A stretch of DNA of 14,586 nt, from the NCBI GenBank assembly GCA_934358235.1, contig CAKRKK010000045.1:1-14586 (forward strand). The letters run 5' to 3'. Below the pieces are notes generated by a model. It did no database searches. It was given only the letters and a program-made list of their open reading frames with translations, and had not been told where the DNA came from. Of this stretch, positions 1 through 6,908 are shown one piece after another (position 1 is the first letter of the stretch; every line of letters begins with the position of its first letter). The DNA comes from an uncultured Lachnospira sp. (lineage in GTDB: Bacteria > Bacillota > Clostridia > Lachnospirales > Lachnospiraceae). A program made the translations under genes and the position numbers.

Positions 1-741
1 GCCTGAAAGTAGTGCAGGTATACCAAGAACTGTTGGTGAACCTCCGGCTATTGCATCGTTATAATAAGTGAAATCCTCGAATTCTTTTTTATATTTATCC
101 TCGGATAATATTTCACTTTCAAACCATTCTGCATCAAGAGTATCTATAACAAACATAATTGTGTTATTCTTAGACGACAACTCGAATTCGCCGTTCTTAG
201 TAACAGCAAAATCGTTTGAAATTTCCTTATGTGTAGTAAGCAAAAGAACAATTAATGATACAAGCTGCATAGCTGTTACAAAGTAGCTTCCCCACTTTGC
301 AATGAGCTCCATTATATTCTTTTTTAATACATATATAACCTGTGGTACAACAAAGCATAATATCCACCCAATTATACTTATAATGCCATTCACCTTATAA
401 TTGCTCCAGTTAATTTCCTTACCGTTGAGTGAATTAAAAGCAGGATTAAGGAAATTACCCTGAATATAAAAGCCTAACGCAAGACCAAATACAAGTAAAA
501 CATATGAATCAAACAATCTTGCATTTAATAGTATTGCACCAATTATATATACTACAAATGCGATAGCAGCCGATGCAAGTAAAAGCAATGAAACTATCTT
601 AGAATAATCAAGTGAAAAATCATCTATGTTGCCAAGAAATAGCGAACTTGGCATATAAATTCCAAATGTAAATATTAAAAATAATGTAGGAGGCAGTAAT
701 CGTAAAGCCTTTTCCTTTATTGTGTATCGTTTTTTATCCAT
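1..741 (-). CDS. LtaS-like membrane phospho-transferase/phosphodiesterase, alkaline phosphatase (sulfatase) superfamily, paralog 2 (partial, C-terminus outside window)
   Basis: The frame is open for 247 codons from the ATG at 741 to the window start, so the catalytic domain is cut. The N-terminus holds about five hydrophobic segments (near residues 15-36, 48-72, 80-95, 118-139, 152-170). An extracellular domain then starts with a strand ending in a metal-ligand-type Asp (FVID, D200) and a nucleophile-loop-like GGSPTVLGIP around S235. The layout matches the full-length gene upstream on the same strand, including NGxxxxW and an IQGN patch, so the two are tandem paralogs. By family (LtaS, EptA, membrane sulfatases) such enzymes move or cleave phosphoglycerol or phosphoethanolamine-type groups outside the membrane. 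Where the neighbour has Thr, this protein has Ser. The ATG overlaps the upstream gene's end by 8 nt, suggesting translational coupling. Membership in the superfamily is fairly sure; the substrate is unknown. Confidence 0.8.
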   Translation of the reverse strand, partial: MDKKRYTIKEKALRLLPPTLFLIFTFGIYMPSSLFLGNIDDFSLDYSKIVSLLLLASAAIAFVVYIIGAILLNARLFDSYVLLVFGLALGFYIQGNFLNPAFNSLNGKEINWSNYKVNGIISIIGWILCFVVPQVIYVLKKNIMELIAKWGSYFVTAMQLVSLIVLLLTTHKEISNDFAVTKNGEFELSSKNNTIMFVIDTLDAEWFESEILSEDKYKKEFEDFTYYNDAIAGGSPTVLGIPALLSG

Positions 742-2851
742 TATAATCAATTACCCTGCTTTCTATAAAATCATCATCTATATAATTAATTGTCATAGTT
801 TTTAAAGCAATTCCTAATGTTCTATGGTCAGTTTCAAAGCTTAATGCATCAGGTAGTTCCAACTTTATATCTAGATTTTGTGAATTTTTCATATGCTCCA
901 TTGTAATCTTAAATATTAGTTCATTACTATCCATTGCATACCAATTAAGGAACTCTCCATTCACAGAAACACCCACTCTTTGAACATCACCTATTATTAT
1001 GTTGCTTTTTATCTTTACATATATATCTGATGTAACTATTTCAGATAAAGGAATATCAAACTCTACTTCGTGCCCATCTGTCCATGTATGCTCATCTTCA
1101 TTTTTACTCAAACCTTTAATCGCATACGCATTACCCGAAGCTTCTATACCAAAGCTTAATTCTTCACCAATACTATATTGTGGTGTTTCTCCATCATCTG
1201 TAGATTTAAAAATATCAAAAGTTCTACCTGTTTGGATAACTTCTTCGTTTTTACCAACAGTTCCTGTTATTTTATATTCTATTGCCTTATTCTGAGCAGT
1301 TTCCTGAAAATAAAAATATCTTTCAGCATTATCATCCATTGTAAGTTCCCAGATACTCTTAACACCCGTATTATTATTTCCTATAGCAGCAAGGATAGTT
1401 GGCTGAAGATTATCATACGAAACAGGCAGCTCACTGATTGTATAATTATTAGTTTCCATTCCTTTTTTTACCATAAACAATGGATTATATTCCACCCCAC
1501 CTTCACCATGATCCGAACATATAATAATAGTCGAATTATCATATATTCCTAAATCTTTCATCTGTTTAAAGTATTCATTAAGAATTGTCATTACTCCCTG
1601 CTGTTGTTCTTCAAAACTTGTGTCTGATCCATCTGAAGTTGCGTCACTTTTTAAAGTATACGATGGATGAGCCCCTTTAAGATGATATAATCTAAATGCA
1701 TTTTTATCATTTCTTAACACCAACCCATCTTCTTTAAGATTCTTATAGAAAGCAGCATCATTTATTGTATAGCTTGCCTCATCTGACTTATTATCTTCTG
1801 CTGCTTCATCAAAATCACCAGAATACATCCATACATATTTTTTCAATATATGTGGAAAATACTTACATGCTGTAAACTTGTACATACAATAATTAAGTTT
1901 ATTATAATCCGCAACCTTCTTCTCACCCGTATACAGATTATCTATATTTACTTTAATAGAAGATGGAGCAAATGTACTCTCTGTATATATTCTTGTATCG
2001 TAATTACTTTTTTCTAAATTATCATATAAAACAGTACTATTATAAGACTCATTAAGATAAGTAAGATAAGTCTTTTCATCTATATATGGTTTGCCTGTTA
2101 ATATATGAGGCAATGCCAATACCGTTCTTGTACTTCCCCCTACCGTGTTAGGATAATAAGTAAATTCAGTAAAAAGCTCGTTTTTATACTCAGAATGTTC
2201 TTCTATAAATTTATTAAATTCTTTTGAATCATAACAATCAAGAATAAACACACATACATTATTTTCAGATGAAACTGTATATTTACCTTCATTAGTAAAT
2301 ATTCTATCACTATTATTCAAAGTCTTAGGCTTTACATTTGAAAATAATACAATTAATGTAACAACCTGAATAGCAACTATCCATAACGAACCCGCCATAT
2401 TAATCACCCGCGAAATTTTTGGTTTAATTGCGGTAATTATTAATGGAATTATTATACATGCAATCCACAAAACTGTATTCCATATAGAAACAGTTTTATA
2501 TGCACTCCAATCAACTGTTTCCCCATTAAGCGTTCCATAATTAGTTGTTATATAATTTCCCTGAATATATAAAGCTAATGAAACACCAAACACAAAGCTG
2601 CTAATCCATCTTGAAATAATCTCTGGTAATATCAACATTATAATTGATAATACTGCAAAAAGCAAAATCGTATATTTCACACAAGAACCTTTAATATCTG
2701 AAAAATCAAAATAAAATTCAGATGCATTCGTCAGATACAACTGCACAGGTCCAAAAAAGCCTATCATAAAACTAAGGAAAAGAGCTGCTGGAACGCAACT
2801 CTTTAACTTATTAATCATATTTTCTTTAAATTTAATTTTATTAAATCTCAT
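734..2851 (-). CDS. LtaS-like integral membrane enzyme of the alkaline phosphatase/sulfatase superfamily, paralog 1 (complete, 705 aa)
   Basis: Hydrophobic segments lie near residues 20-40, 58-77, 82-97, 120-143 and 152-171, followed by an extracellular catalytic domain. Visible motifs are a metal-site Asp (FILD, D205), a nucleophile loop GGSTRTVLALP with T241 where EptA-type enzymes place their Thr, a His-rich YHLKGAHPSY (H390, H395), the family-typical LGIYDNSTIII, and the metal pair SDHGEGG (D447, H448). After about residue 520 a beta-rich tail resembles a jelly-roll or carbohydrate-binding fold, longer than in LtaS. By family it acts outside the membrane on phosphoglycerol or similar groups, so polymer synthesis, decoration or cleavage are all possible. 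It starts 5 nt after the small membrane protein stop, with only a weak AG-rich site, so it probably relies on coupled translation. The ATG at 2851 precedes the first membrane span. Family assignment is confident; the reaction is not. Confidence 0.85.
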   Translation of the reverse strand: MRFNKIKFKENMINKLKSCVPAALFLSFMIGFFGPVQLYLTNASEFYFDFSDIKGSCVKYTILLFAVLSIIMLILPEIISRWISSFVFGVSLALYIQGNYITTNYGTLNGETVDWSAYKTVSIWNTVLWIACIIIPLIITAIKPKISRVINMAGSLWIVAIQVVTLIVLFSNVKPKTLNNSDRIFTNEGKYTVSSENNVCVFILDCYDSKEFNKFIEEHSEYKNELFTEFTYYPNTVGGSTRTVLALPHILTGKPYIDEKTYLTYLNESYNSTVLYDNLEKSNYDTRIYTESTFAPSSIKVNIDNLYTGEKKVADYNKLNYCMYKFTACKYFPHILKKYVWMYSGDFDEAAEDNKSDEASYTINDAAFYKNLKEDGLVLRNDKNAFRLYHLKGAHPSYTLKSDATSDGSDTSFEEQQQGVMTILNEYFKQMKDLGIYDNSTIIICSDHGEGGVEYNPLFMVKKGMETNNYTISELPVSYDNLQPTILAAIGNNNTGVKSIWELTMDDNAERYFYFQETAQNKAIEYKITGTVGKNEEVIQTGRTFDIFKSTDDGETPQYSIGEELSFGIEASGNAYAIKGLSKNEDEHTWTDGHEVEFDIPLSEIVTSDIYVKIKSNIIIGDVQRVGVSVNGEFLNWYAMDSNELIFKITMEHMKNSQNLDIKLELPDALSFETDHRTLGIALKTMTINYIDDDFIESRVIDYNG

Positions 2852-2856
2852 AATGA

Positions 2857-3087
2857 TTACTTTTCATCAGAAGCTGTTGTGTTAATAACAATATCATCAC
2901 TTTCAACTTCCTTGTTCCTGTTCTCATCGATACCGAGCTTGTCGCTCATCTTCTTTTTTGCCTTTCTCCAGTAAATACCTGCTACTGCTCCAATAGCAAT
3001 AACAACACCTGCTATTGCCTGGATAGCATAAGTCATAACTGAAGGGTCAAGATATCCGCCTACTGTTAAAGTTCCCATTGTAATCAT
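2857..3087 (-). CDS. Small single-span membrane protein of unknown function (76 aa) in the YidC-glycerophosphotransferase operon
   Basis: I do not recognise a named family. The protein has a short, uncharged N-terminus with one Asp (GGYLDPSVM), one membrane span at about residues 17-40 rich in Ala, Gly, Ile and Val, then a strongly basic stretch (WRKAKKK) and a charged, acidic tail of about 30 residues. By the positive-inside rule this predicts N-out, C-in topology, the layout of small YidC-dependent proteins. It sits between the YidC fusion gene and the two LtaS-like genes. Its ribosome site is the best in the operon (AAGGAGG, 9 nt before the ATG), suggesting a higher dose than its neighbours. 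It could be an assembly subunit, a scaffold tying the inner glycerophosphotransferase to the outer enzymes, or a regulatory subunit. These roles are inferred from context only; that it is a real gene is well supported. Confidence 0.8.
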   Translation of the reverse strand: MITMGTLTVGGYLDPSVMTYAIQAIAGVVIAIGAVAGIYWRKAKKKMSDKLGIDENRNKEVESDDIVINTTASDEK

Positions 3088-3145
3088 TGTAATAATCCTC
3101 CTTAAATATATAAATTGTTATTAATTATATTAATTACTTCTTTGT

Positions 3146-5254
3146 TTATTTAGCTTCCTTAGCTTCTTTTATCTTTCTGACAACGGCATTGATTATATAA
3201 TCGCCACCTACCTTGGCACTATTACCAAGATTATATACATATTCGTGTACGAACTCATCAATCTGTCTGCTGTAAGCTTCTGAATTATTAAACATATCTT
3301 CAACAACACCAGCAACCTTATCCATCTCATCAGGATTAACAGACTTGCCTATACTGTGTCTCATCCAGATATTAATAGGTTCTACACCAATCTTTTCATA
3401 TTCTGGATTCATAACCTTCATTGGTGTATTAATAAATAATACCGGCTTACATGTTGTATATGCATATTCATAGGCAATACCTGACCAGTCAGTAATCATC
3501 ATATCAGCTTCAAATACTGTGCTGTTAGAAGAAAAATCAGTCTGAATCTCAATATCATCATTATCTGCAAATTTCTCCTTAAGCTGTTCCATGCGCTCAG
3601 GCATATGTCTTACGTGCTGTGGATGAGGTCTTACTGTTACCTTATATCCGTGTCCCTTAAGATTATCCAGAAGTTCATCAAGACAGCTATCTACGATATT
3701 ATCCTTCTGCCATGATGGTGCAATAAGAATCGACTTCTTAGCTGATGGATTCTTCTTAACAGACTTATAATCCTCTCTCATGGAATCTAACAGGCAATAA
3801 CCCCAGTCAACGATATTCTTCTTAGGAAGTCCATAAACCTCTTCAGTCTTTTCAATCTCTTCTCTTTGATGCTTTCCTGTACAGAATACTGTATCAAAGT
3901 GATCCATAGAGCCTGTCCTCATAGTCATATTTAAGCTGTCCATGCCATGTGGAACATATATATACTCAATATTTTTTCTTATGTAGCTTCTCTTAATGTG
4001 ATAATTCTCAAGATCCGGCATAGTCATAACAACAATATCTGCATCCATCTTCATCATAAGAGTAATAAGCTTCTTCTCGCCTATATAATATGCCTTAATC
4101 TTGTCATTCTTTTCAGCCTTTTCAAATATAGAATCATCAGGATCGCTTGTCACATAATGAATAGTAATATTTGTATTCTTAAGTATGTATTCAATCATAC
4201 CTGCATAATACTTATAGAAACCATTATTCTCCGAATAAAATACAAGATGCTTATTAACTATTGAGAAAAACCTCTTATAATCAGCTCTTTCCCTCTTAGC
4301 ATAAGGATTCTTCTGAAACAGCTTCTGCTTACCTGCACTACCGCCAATACCTTCAAGTGCTGCAAGCTCCTTCTTACTTTCCTCTAAATCCTCATAATCA
4401 ACATAATGCTTTGGATTAATAGCCCAGTTAAGAAGATATAGCTGTATAATAGCAAATATATTACTAGCTATCCAATAAAGTGCAACACCGGCTGGAACAA
4501 ACCATCCAAGATATAATGAAAGACCAACTGAAAGCACCATCATACCGTATTTATTGAGCTTTGACTGTTCAGCCTGTAATACATTACTTGCATTCTGTGC
4601 CACGCATAAAAGCCAGGCTGAAAAACCTGCAATAACAGGTACAATAATATCAATACCACCTATCTGTGATGGCACCCAGCTAAGATTGATTCCGACAAAG
4701 CTCATATTAAGTGACTTTATAGCATCTATTGTAGCAGCAACATCCATATCAGGAAACTGCGTCTGTAAGGCTGCAAGCTGTGCTGCAAATGTTCCGTTCT
4801 TAATATTCTCAACTACAATAAGCTGTATTGATGAAGATTCTGGATCTGCACCAAGCATTGAAACAGCCATTCCATTAAGTGTATTAATAAAATCCTGTGG
4901 AAGATGTAACAGATAATCAAGTGGATGATAAATAACCGCTACAAGTCCTAACAAAAGTACAATCTGTACGATAAGTGGAATAAGTGATGCCAAAGGATTA
5001 TATTTCTCCTGCTTAAACAGCTTTGACTGTTCATCTGCTATTGCATCCTTATCTCCAAAATGCTTAGCTTTAATTCTGTTTATGTCAGGCTGCATCTTTA
5101 CCATCTTAATAGAATTCTTCTGAACCCATATAGATACTGGCAGCAATACAAACTTGCTTATCAAAGTAAACAGAATAATAGCTATTCCATAGTTACTTAC
5201 CAGCTTATAGCAGAATGCCATAACATATCCTAAAGCACTGGATAATATATTCAT
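3146..5254 (-). CDS. YidC/Oxa1 membrane insertase fused to a CDP-glycerol glycerophosphotransferase (TagB/TagF-like) domain
   Basis: Residues are numbered from the ATG at 5254 (702 aa). Residues 1-275 form a YidC/Oxa1 insertase core: spans near 20-42, 89-109, 202-221, 237-255 and 256-275, a cytoplasmic amphipathic hairpin after the first span (KMQPDINRIKAKH), and an outside loop of about 90 residues between spans 2 and 3. The groove Arg of YidC is replaced by Lys (ISKFVLLP, K34). After a linker (about 280-335) comes a cytoplasmic GT-B-type glycerophosphotransferase domain with PHGMD (435-439), APSWQKDN (512-519), RPHPQ (542-546), DWSG (589-592) and KPVLFINTP (603-611). Such domains move glycerol-phosphate from CDP-glycerol onto a lipid-linked acceptor. 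A TTG at 5347 extends the frame but lies about 11 nt from the likely transcript start with no ribosome site, whereas AAGAGG sits 6 nt before the 5254 ATG. No N-terminal lipobox is seen. It is the first gene of the operon. Confidence 0.88.
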   Translation of the reverse strand: MNILSSALGYVMAFCYKLVSNYGIAIILFTLISKFVLLPVSIWVQKNSIKMVKMQPDINRIKAKHFGDKDAIADEQSKLFKQEKYNPLASLIPLIVQIVLLLGLVAVIYHPLDYLLHLPQDFINTLNGMAVSMLGADPESSSIQLIVVENIKNGTFAAQLAALQTQFPDMDVAATIDAIKSLNMSFVGINLSWVPSQIGGIDIIVPVIAGFSAWLLCVAQNASNVLQAEQSKLNKYGMMVLSVGLSLYLGWFVPAGVALYWIASNIFAIIQLYLLNWAINPKHYVDYEDLEESKKELAALEGIGGSAGKQKLFQKNPYAKRERADYKRFFSIVNKHLVFYSENNGFYKYYAGMIEYILKNTNITIHYVTSDPDDSIFEKAEKNDKIKAYYIGEKKLITLMMKMDADIVVMTMPDLENYHIKRSYIRKNIEYIYVPHGMDSLNMTMRTGSMDHFDTVFCTGKHQREEIEKTEEVYGLPKKNIVDWGYCLLDSMREDYKSVKKNPSAKKSILIAPSWQKDNIVDSCLDELLDNLKGHGYKVTVRPHPQHVRHMPERMEQLKEKFADNDDIEIQTDFSSNSTVFEADMMITDWSGIAYEYAYTTCKPVLFINTPMKVMNPEYEKIGVEPINIWMRHSIGKSVNPDEMDKVAGVVEDMFNNSEAYSRQIDEFVHEYVYNLGNSAKVGGDYIINAVVRKIKEAKEAK

Positions 5255-5364
5255 AACCAACCTCTTTCTTACATATGAAGCACATCCCTCTGCATTCATA
5301 TTTATAATTTTATCCTTTTGTATTCTACCAGAATTAATAAAATACAATCGTCTTACAAAAGTTT

Positions 5365-5413
5365 ATTCTAGCATAACTTAATATACAGGTAAAGTTTTTT
5401 TTAATTTTTCTTC
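5365..5413 (-). promoter_or_regulatory. Sigma-A-type promoter with A-rich UP-like element for the YidC-glycerophosphotransferase operon
   Basis: On the minus strand, -35 TTTACC (5388-5393) and -10 TAGAAT (5365-5370) are 17 nt apart. Directly upstream is an A-tract-rich stretch (5394-5413), the position of an UP element, suggesting a strong promoter. Transcription would start near 5358, giving a leader of about 100 nt before the chosen ATG at 5254. No riboswitch or clear operator was recognised in that leader. Confidence 0.6.
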
Positions 5414-5459
5414 AGTTTTGTGAAGCGAATATGAAATGAATGTGAAATATATGTTTTGA

Positions 5460-5516
5460 CATAAATATAAAACCGGATATGCATAAAGTTTAATAAAGCC
5501 TTTATGCACATCCGGT
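5460..5516 (-). terminator. Intrinsic terminator downstream of the MCP gene
   Basis: The hairpin arms are 5472-5488 and 5500-5516: 7 bp (ACCGGAT), one A-C mismatch, then 9 bp (TGCATAAAG), with an 11-nt loop. Reading leftward, the stem is followed by TTTTATATTTAT (5471-5460), a terminator-like T-tract on the minus strand. It lies 38 nt past the MCP stop and upstream of the next operon's promoter, so it should isolate the two units. Confidence 0.8.
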
Positions 5517-5553
5517 CTTGTAGACACAATCTATAATTCTGTATTAATATTAT

Positions 5554-6843
5554 TTACTTTTCTAATCTGTTCTGACTTATATTCTTTATCTCATTGACAA
5601 GCTCATTAGATACATTGACAATTTTATCTGTTGAATTCTTACATCCTGCCATAACCTGCTCAAGATTATTCATATTGTCCCTTGTAGTTCTTCCGCTTTC
5701 TGAATTCTGCTTGGCAAAATCTGCGAGATTATCAACGCCACCGGCAATAGTATTCTTATGTGTTTCAAGCTCATCAACCTCATTAGCAATACCACCTATT
5801 GCCATACCTACTCTGTTAATCTCAGAATTAAGAGTTACAAATATAGCCTCTGTATCTTTAATCTTTGCATCCTGCTTCTCAAATGCTTCTGATACTATCC
5901 TTGCTGTTTCAACACTTATATTGGAATTATCTATAAGTCCATTTACTATCTGGTTTATATGTTCAGTTGACTCTCTTGACTGGTCTGCTAACTCCCTTAT
6001 CTGTTCTGCAACTACTGCAAAGCCTCTTCCATTCTCACCAGCTCTTGCAGCCTCTATGCTTGCATTAAGAGCAAGAAGATTAGTCTGGTTAGATATTCCT
6101 GCAATAATCTCTGTAACCTTTCTTATCTCCTGTGCTGATGCATTAGTGCGTTCTGTTTCCATGCCAACCTTTTCCATAGCCTGTCCACTTTCTTCACTAA
6201 TAGTAATAAGCTCCTTCATAATATCGGCTGCCCTGTCATTACACTCTGTGACAGTATCTATGCTTTCCTTAAGTCCTTCTATGTTGATATGTATATTGTC
6301 AACAGACTTGCTTATTGCATCCGTCTTAACCCTAATATCTTCCACCTTATCTGCCTGAATCACAGTATTATCCGTTATTATATCTACTGCTGAATTAGTA
6401 CCATCAACTACCTTCTGCATAGAATTAAACATATCTACGAATTCCTGTGAAACCTGTTCAAGCTCAACCGTAGCTTTTCTTATTGCCGCAATTGTAGCTG
6501 TAAAACCACCAAAGGTATTTTGCACATTACGGACCATCTCTCCAATGTCATCATTTCTTGCTGACAGCTTTTCTAACTTCTCATCTATCTTTGTATTCTC
6601 TTTATCTTCACTAGAAACACCTGTTATAGCTGCCCTTATCGGTACAATTATCGTTCTTATTATGTTAATAAGCATTAAAAGAACAATTCCAAATACTACA
6701 AGCATAAGCACAAATGCCGGTATTACTCCGATAATATTATTTTTTAATAAAACAAATATAACTATCATAGCAATAAAGACTGGTAAACTTAATGCAACTG
6801 CTGTCATTATAAGCTTCCTAGCAACATTAGTTTTTTCTTTCAT
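5554..6843 (-). CDS. Methyl-accepting chemotaxis protein with HAMP and no large extracellular sensor (429 aa)
   Basis: Two membrane spans (about residues 11-34 and 39-63) are separated by only a few residues (KNN), so there is no periplasmic-type ligand domain. A HAMP-like segment follows (about 63-115, starting IVPIR and ending with [11 protein letters not shown]), then a long coiled coil. The signalling tip near 246-290 carries the hallmark [17 protein letters not shown] and [12 protein letters not shown] runs. It would couple CheA/CheW to an internal or membrane-linked signal rather than an external ligand. The start is the ATG at 6843: GGAGGAG lies a few nt before it, whereas an earlier in-frame ATG (6855) overlaps that ribosome site. 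It lies downstream of the GGDEF-EAL gene, may be partly co-transcribed with it, and also has its own promoter. It ends before a clear terminator. Family assignment is very sure; the signal sensed is unknown. Confidence 0.95.
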   Translation of the reverse strand: MKEKTNVARKLIMTAVALSLPVFIAMIVIFVLLKNNIIGVIPAFVLMLVVFGIVLLMLINIIRTIIVPIRAAITGVSSEDKENTKIDEKLEKLSARNDDIGEMVRNVQNTFGGFTATIAAIRKATVELEQVSQEFVDMFNSMQKVVDGTNSAVDIITDNTVIQADKVEDIRVKTDAISKSVDNIHINIEGLKESIDTVTECNDRAADIMKELITISEESGQAMEKVGMETERTNASAQEIRKVTEIIAGISNQTNLLALNASIEAARAGENGRGFAVVAEQIRELADQSRESTEHINQIVNGLIDNSNISVETARIVSEAFEKQDAKIKDTEAIFVTLNSEINRVGMAIGGIANEVDELETHKNTIAGGVDNLADFAKQNSESGRTTRDNMNNLEQVMAGCKNSTDKIVNVSNELVNEIKNISQNRLEK

Positions 6844-6880
6844 AAACTCCTCCATTTCCGTACAATCTGTACAACAACAT

Positions 6881-6908
6881 ATTATATATCACAATGATAA
6901 TCATTCAA
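6881..6908 (-). promoter_or_regulatory. Promoter of the MCP gene
   Basis: On the minus strand, -35 TTGAAT (6903-6908) and a perfect -10 TATAAT (6881-6886) are 16 nt apart. The -35 overlaps the stop of the upstream GGDEF-EAL gene, so this is an intergenic/internal promoter. The predicted start near 6874 gives a leader of about 31 nt ending in GGAGGAG before the ATG at 6843. Confidence 0.65.
6893..6905. promoter_or_regulatory. Candidate operator: 13-bp Fur-like palindrome between -35 and -10 of the MCP promoter
   Basis: AATGATAATCATT is a perfect 6-1-6 palindrome equal to the central 13 bases of the classical 19-bp Fur box, though the flanks do not match. It overlaps the end of the -35 and the spacer, where a repressor would block polymerase. 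Perfect 13-bp odd palindromes are expected a few times by chance in 14 kb of AT-rich DNA, so only the position supports it. Confidence 0.35.

Noticed and set aside
2857..3087. Small membrane protein as a filamentous phage major coat protein
   Set aside because: Size, single span and basic C-side resemble inovirus coat proteins, but there is no signal peptide, the tail is long and acidic, and no phage genes are nearby.
5255..5347. TTG start at 5347 adding 31 residues to the YidC fusion
   Set aside because: It lies about 11 nt from the predicted transcript start with no ribosome site, and the added residues are not hydrophobic. The ATG at 5254 has AAGAGG at good spacing and begins directly before the first core span.
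5594..6358. A 254-codon open frame on the plus strand, antisense to the MCP gene
   Set aside because: It is the mirror of the MCP coding sequence, with Ser/Leu/Ile-rich shadow composition, no ribosome site and no motif. The MCP on the other strand is unmistakable.
6860..6872. GTACA-ATC-TGTAC inverted repeat in the MCP leader
   Set aside because: Arms of 5 bp are expected by chance many times in this length, and nothing ties it to a known regulator.
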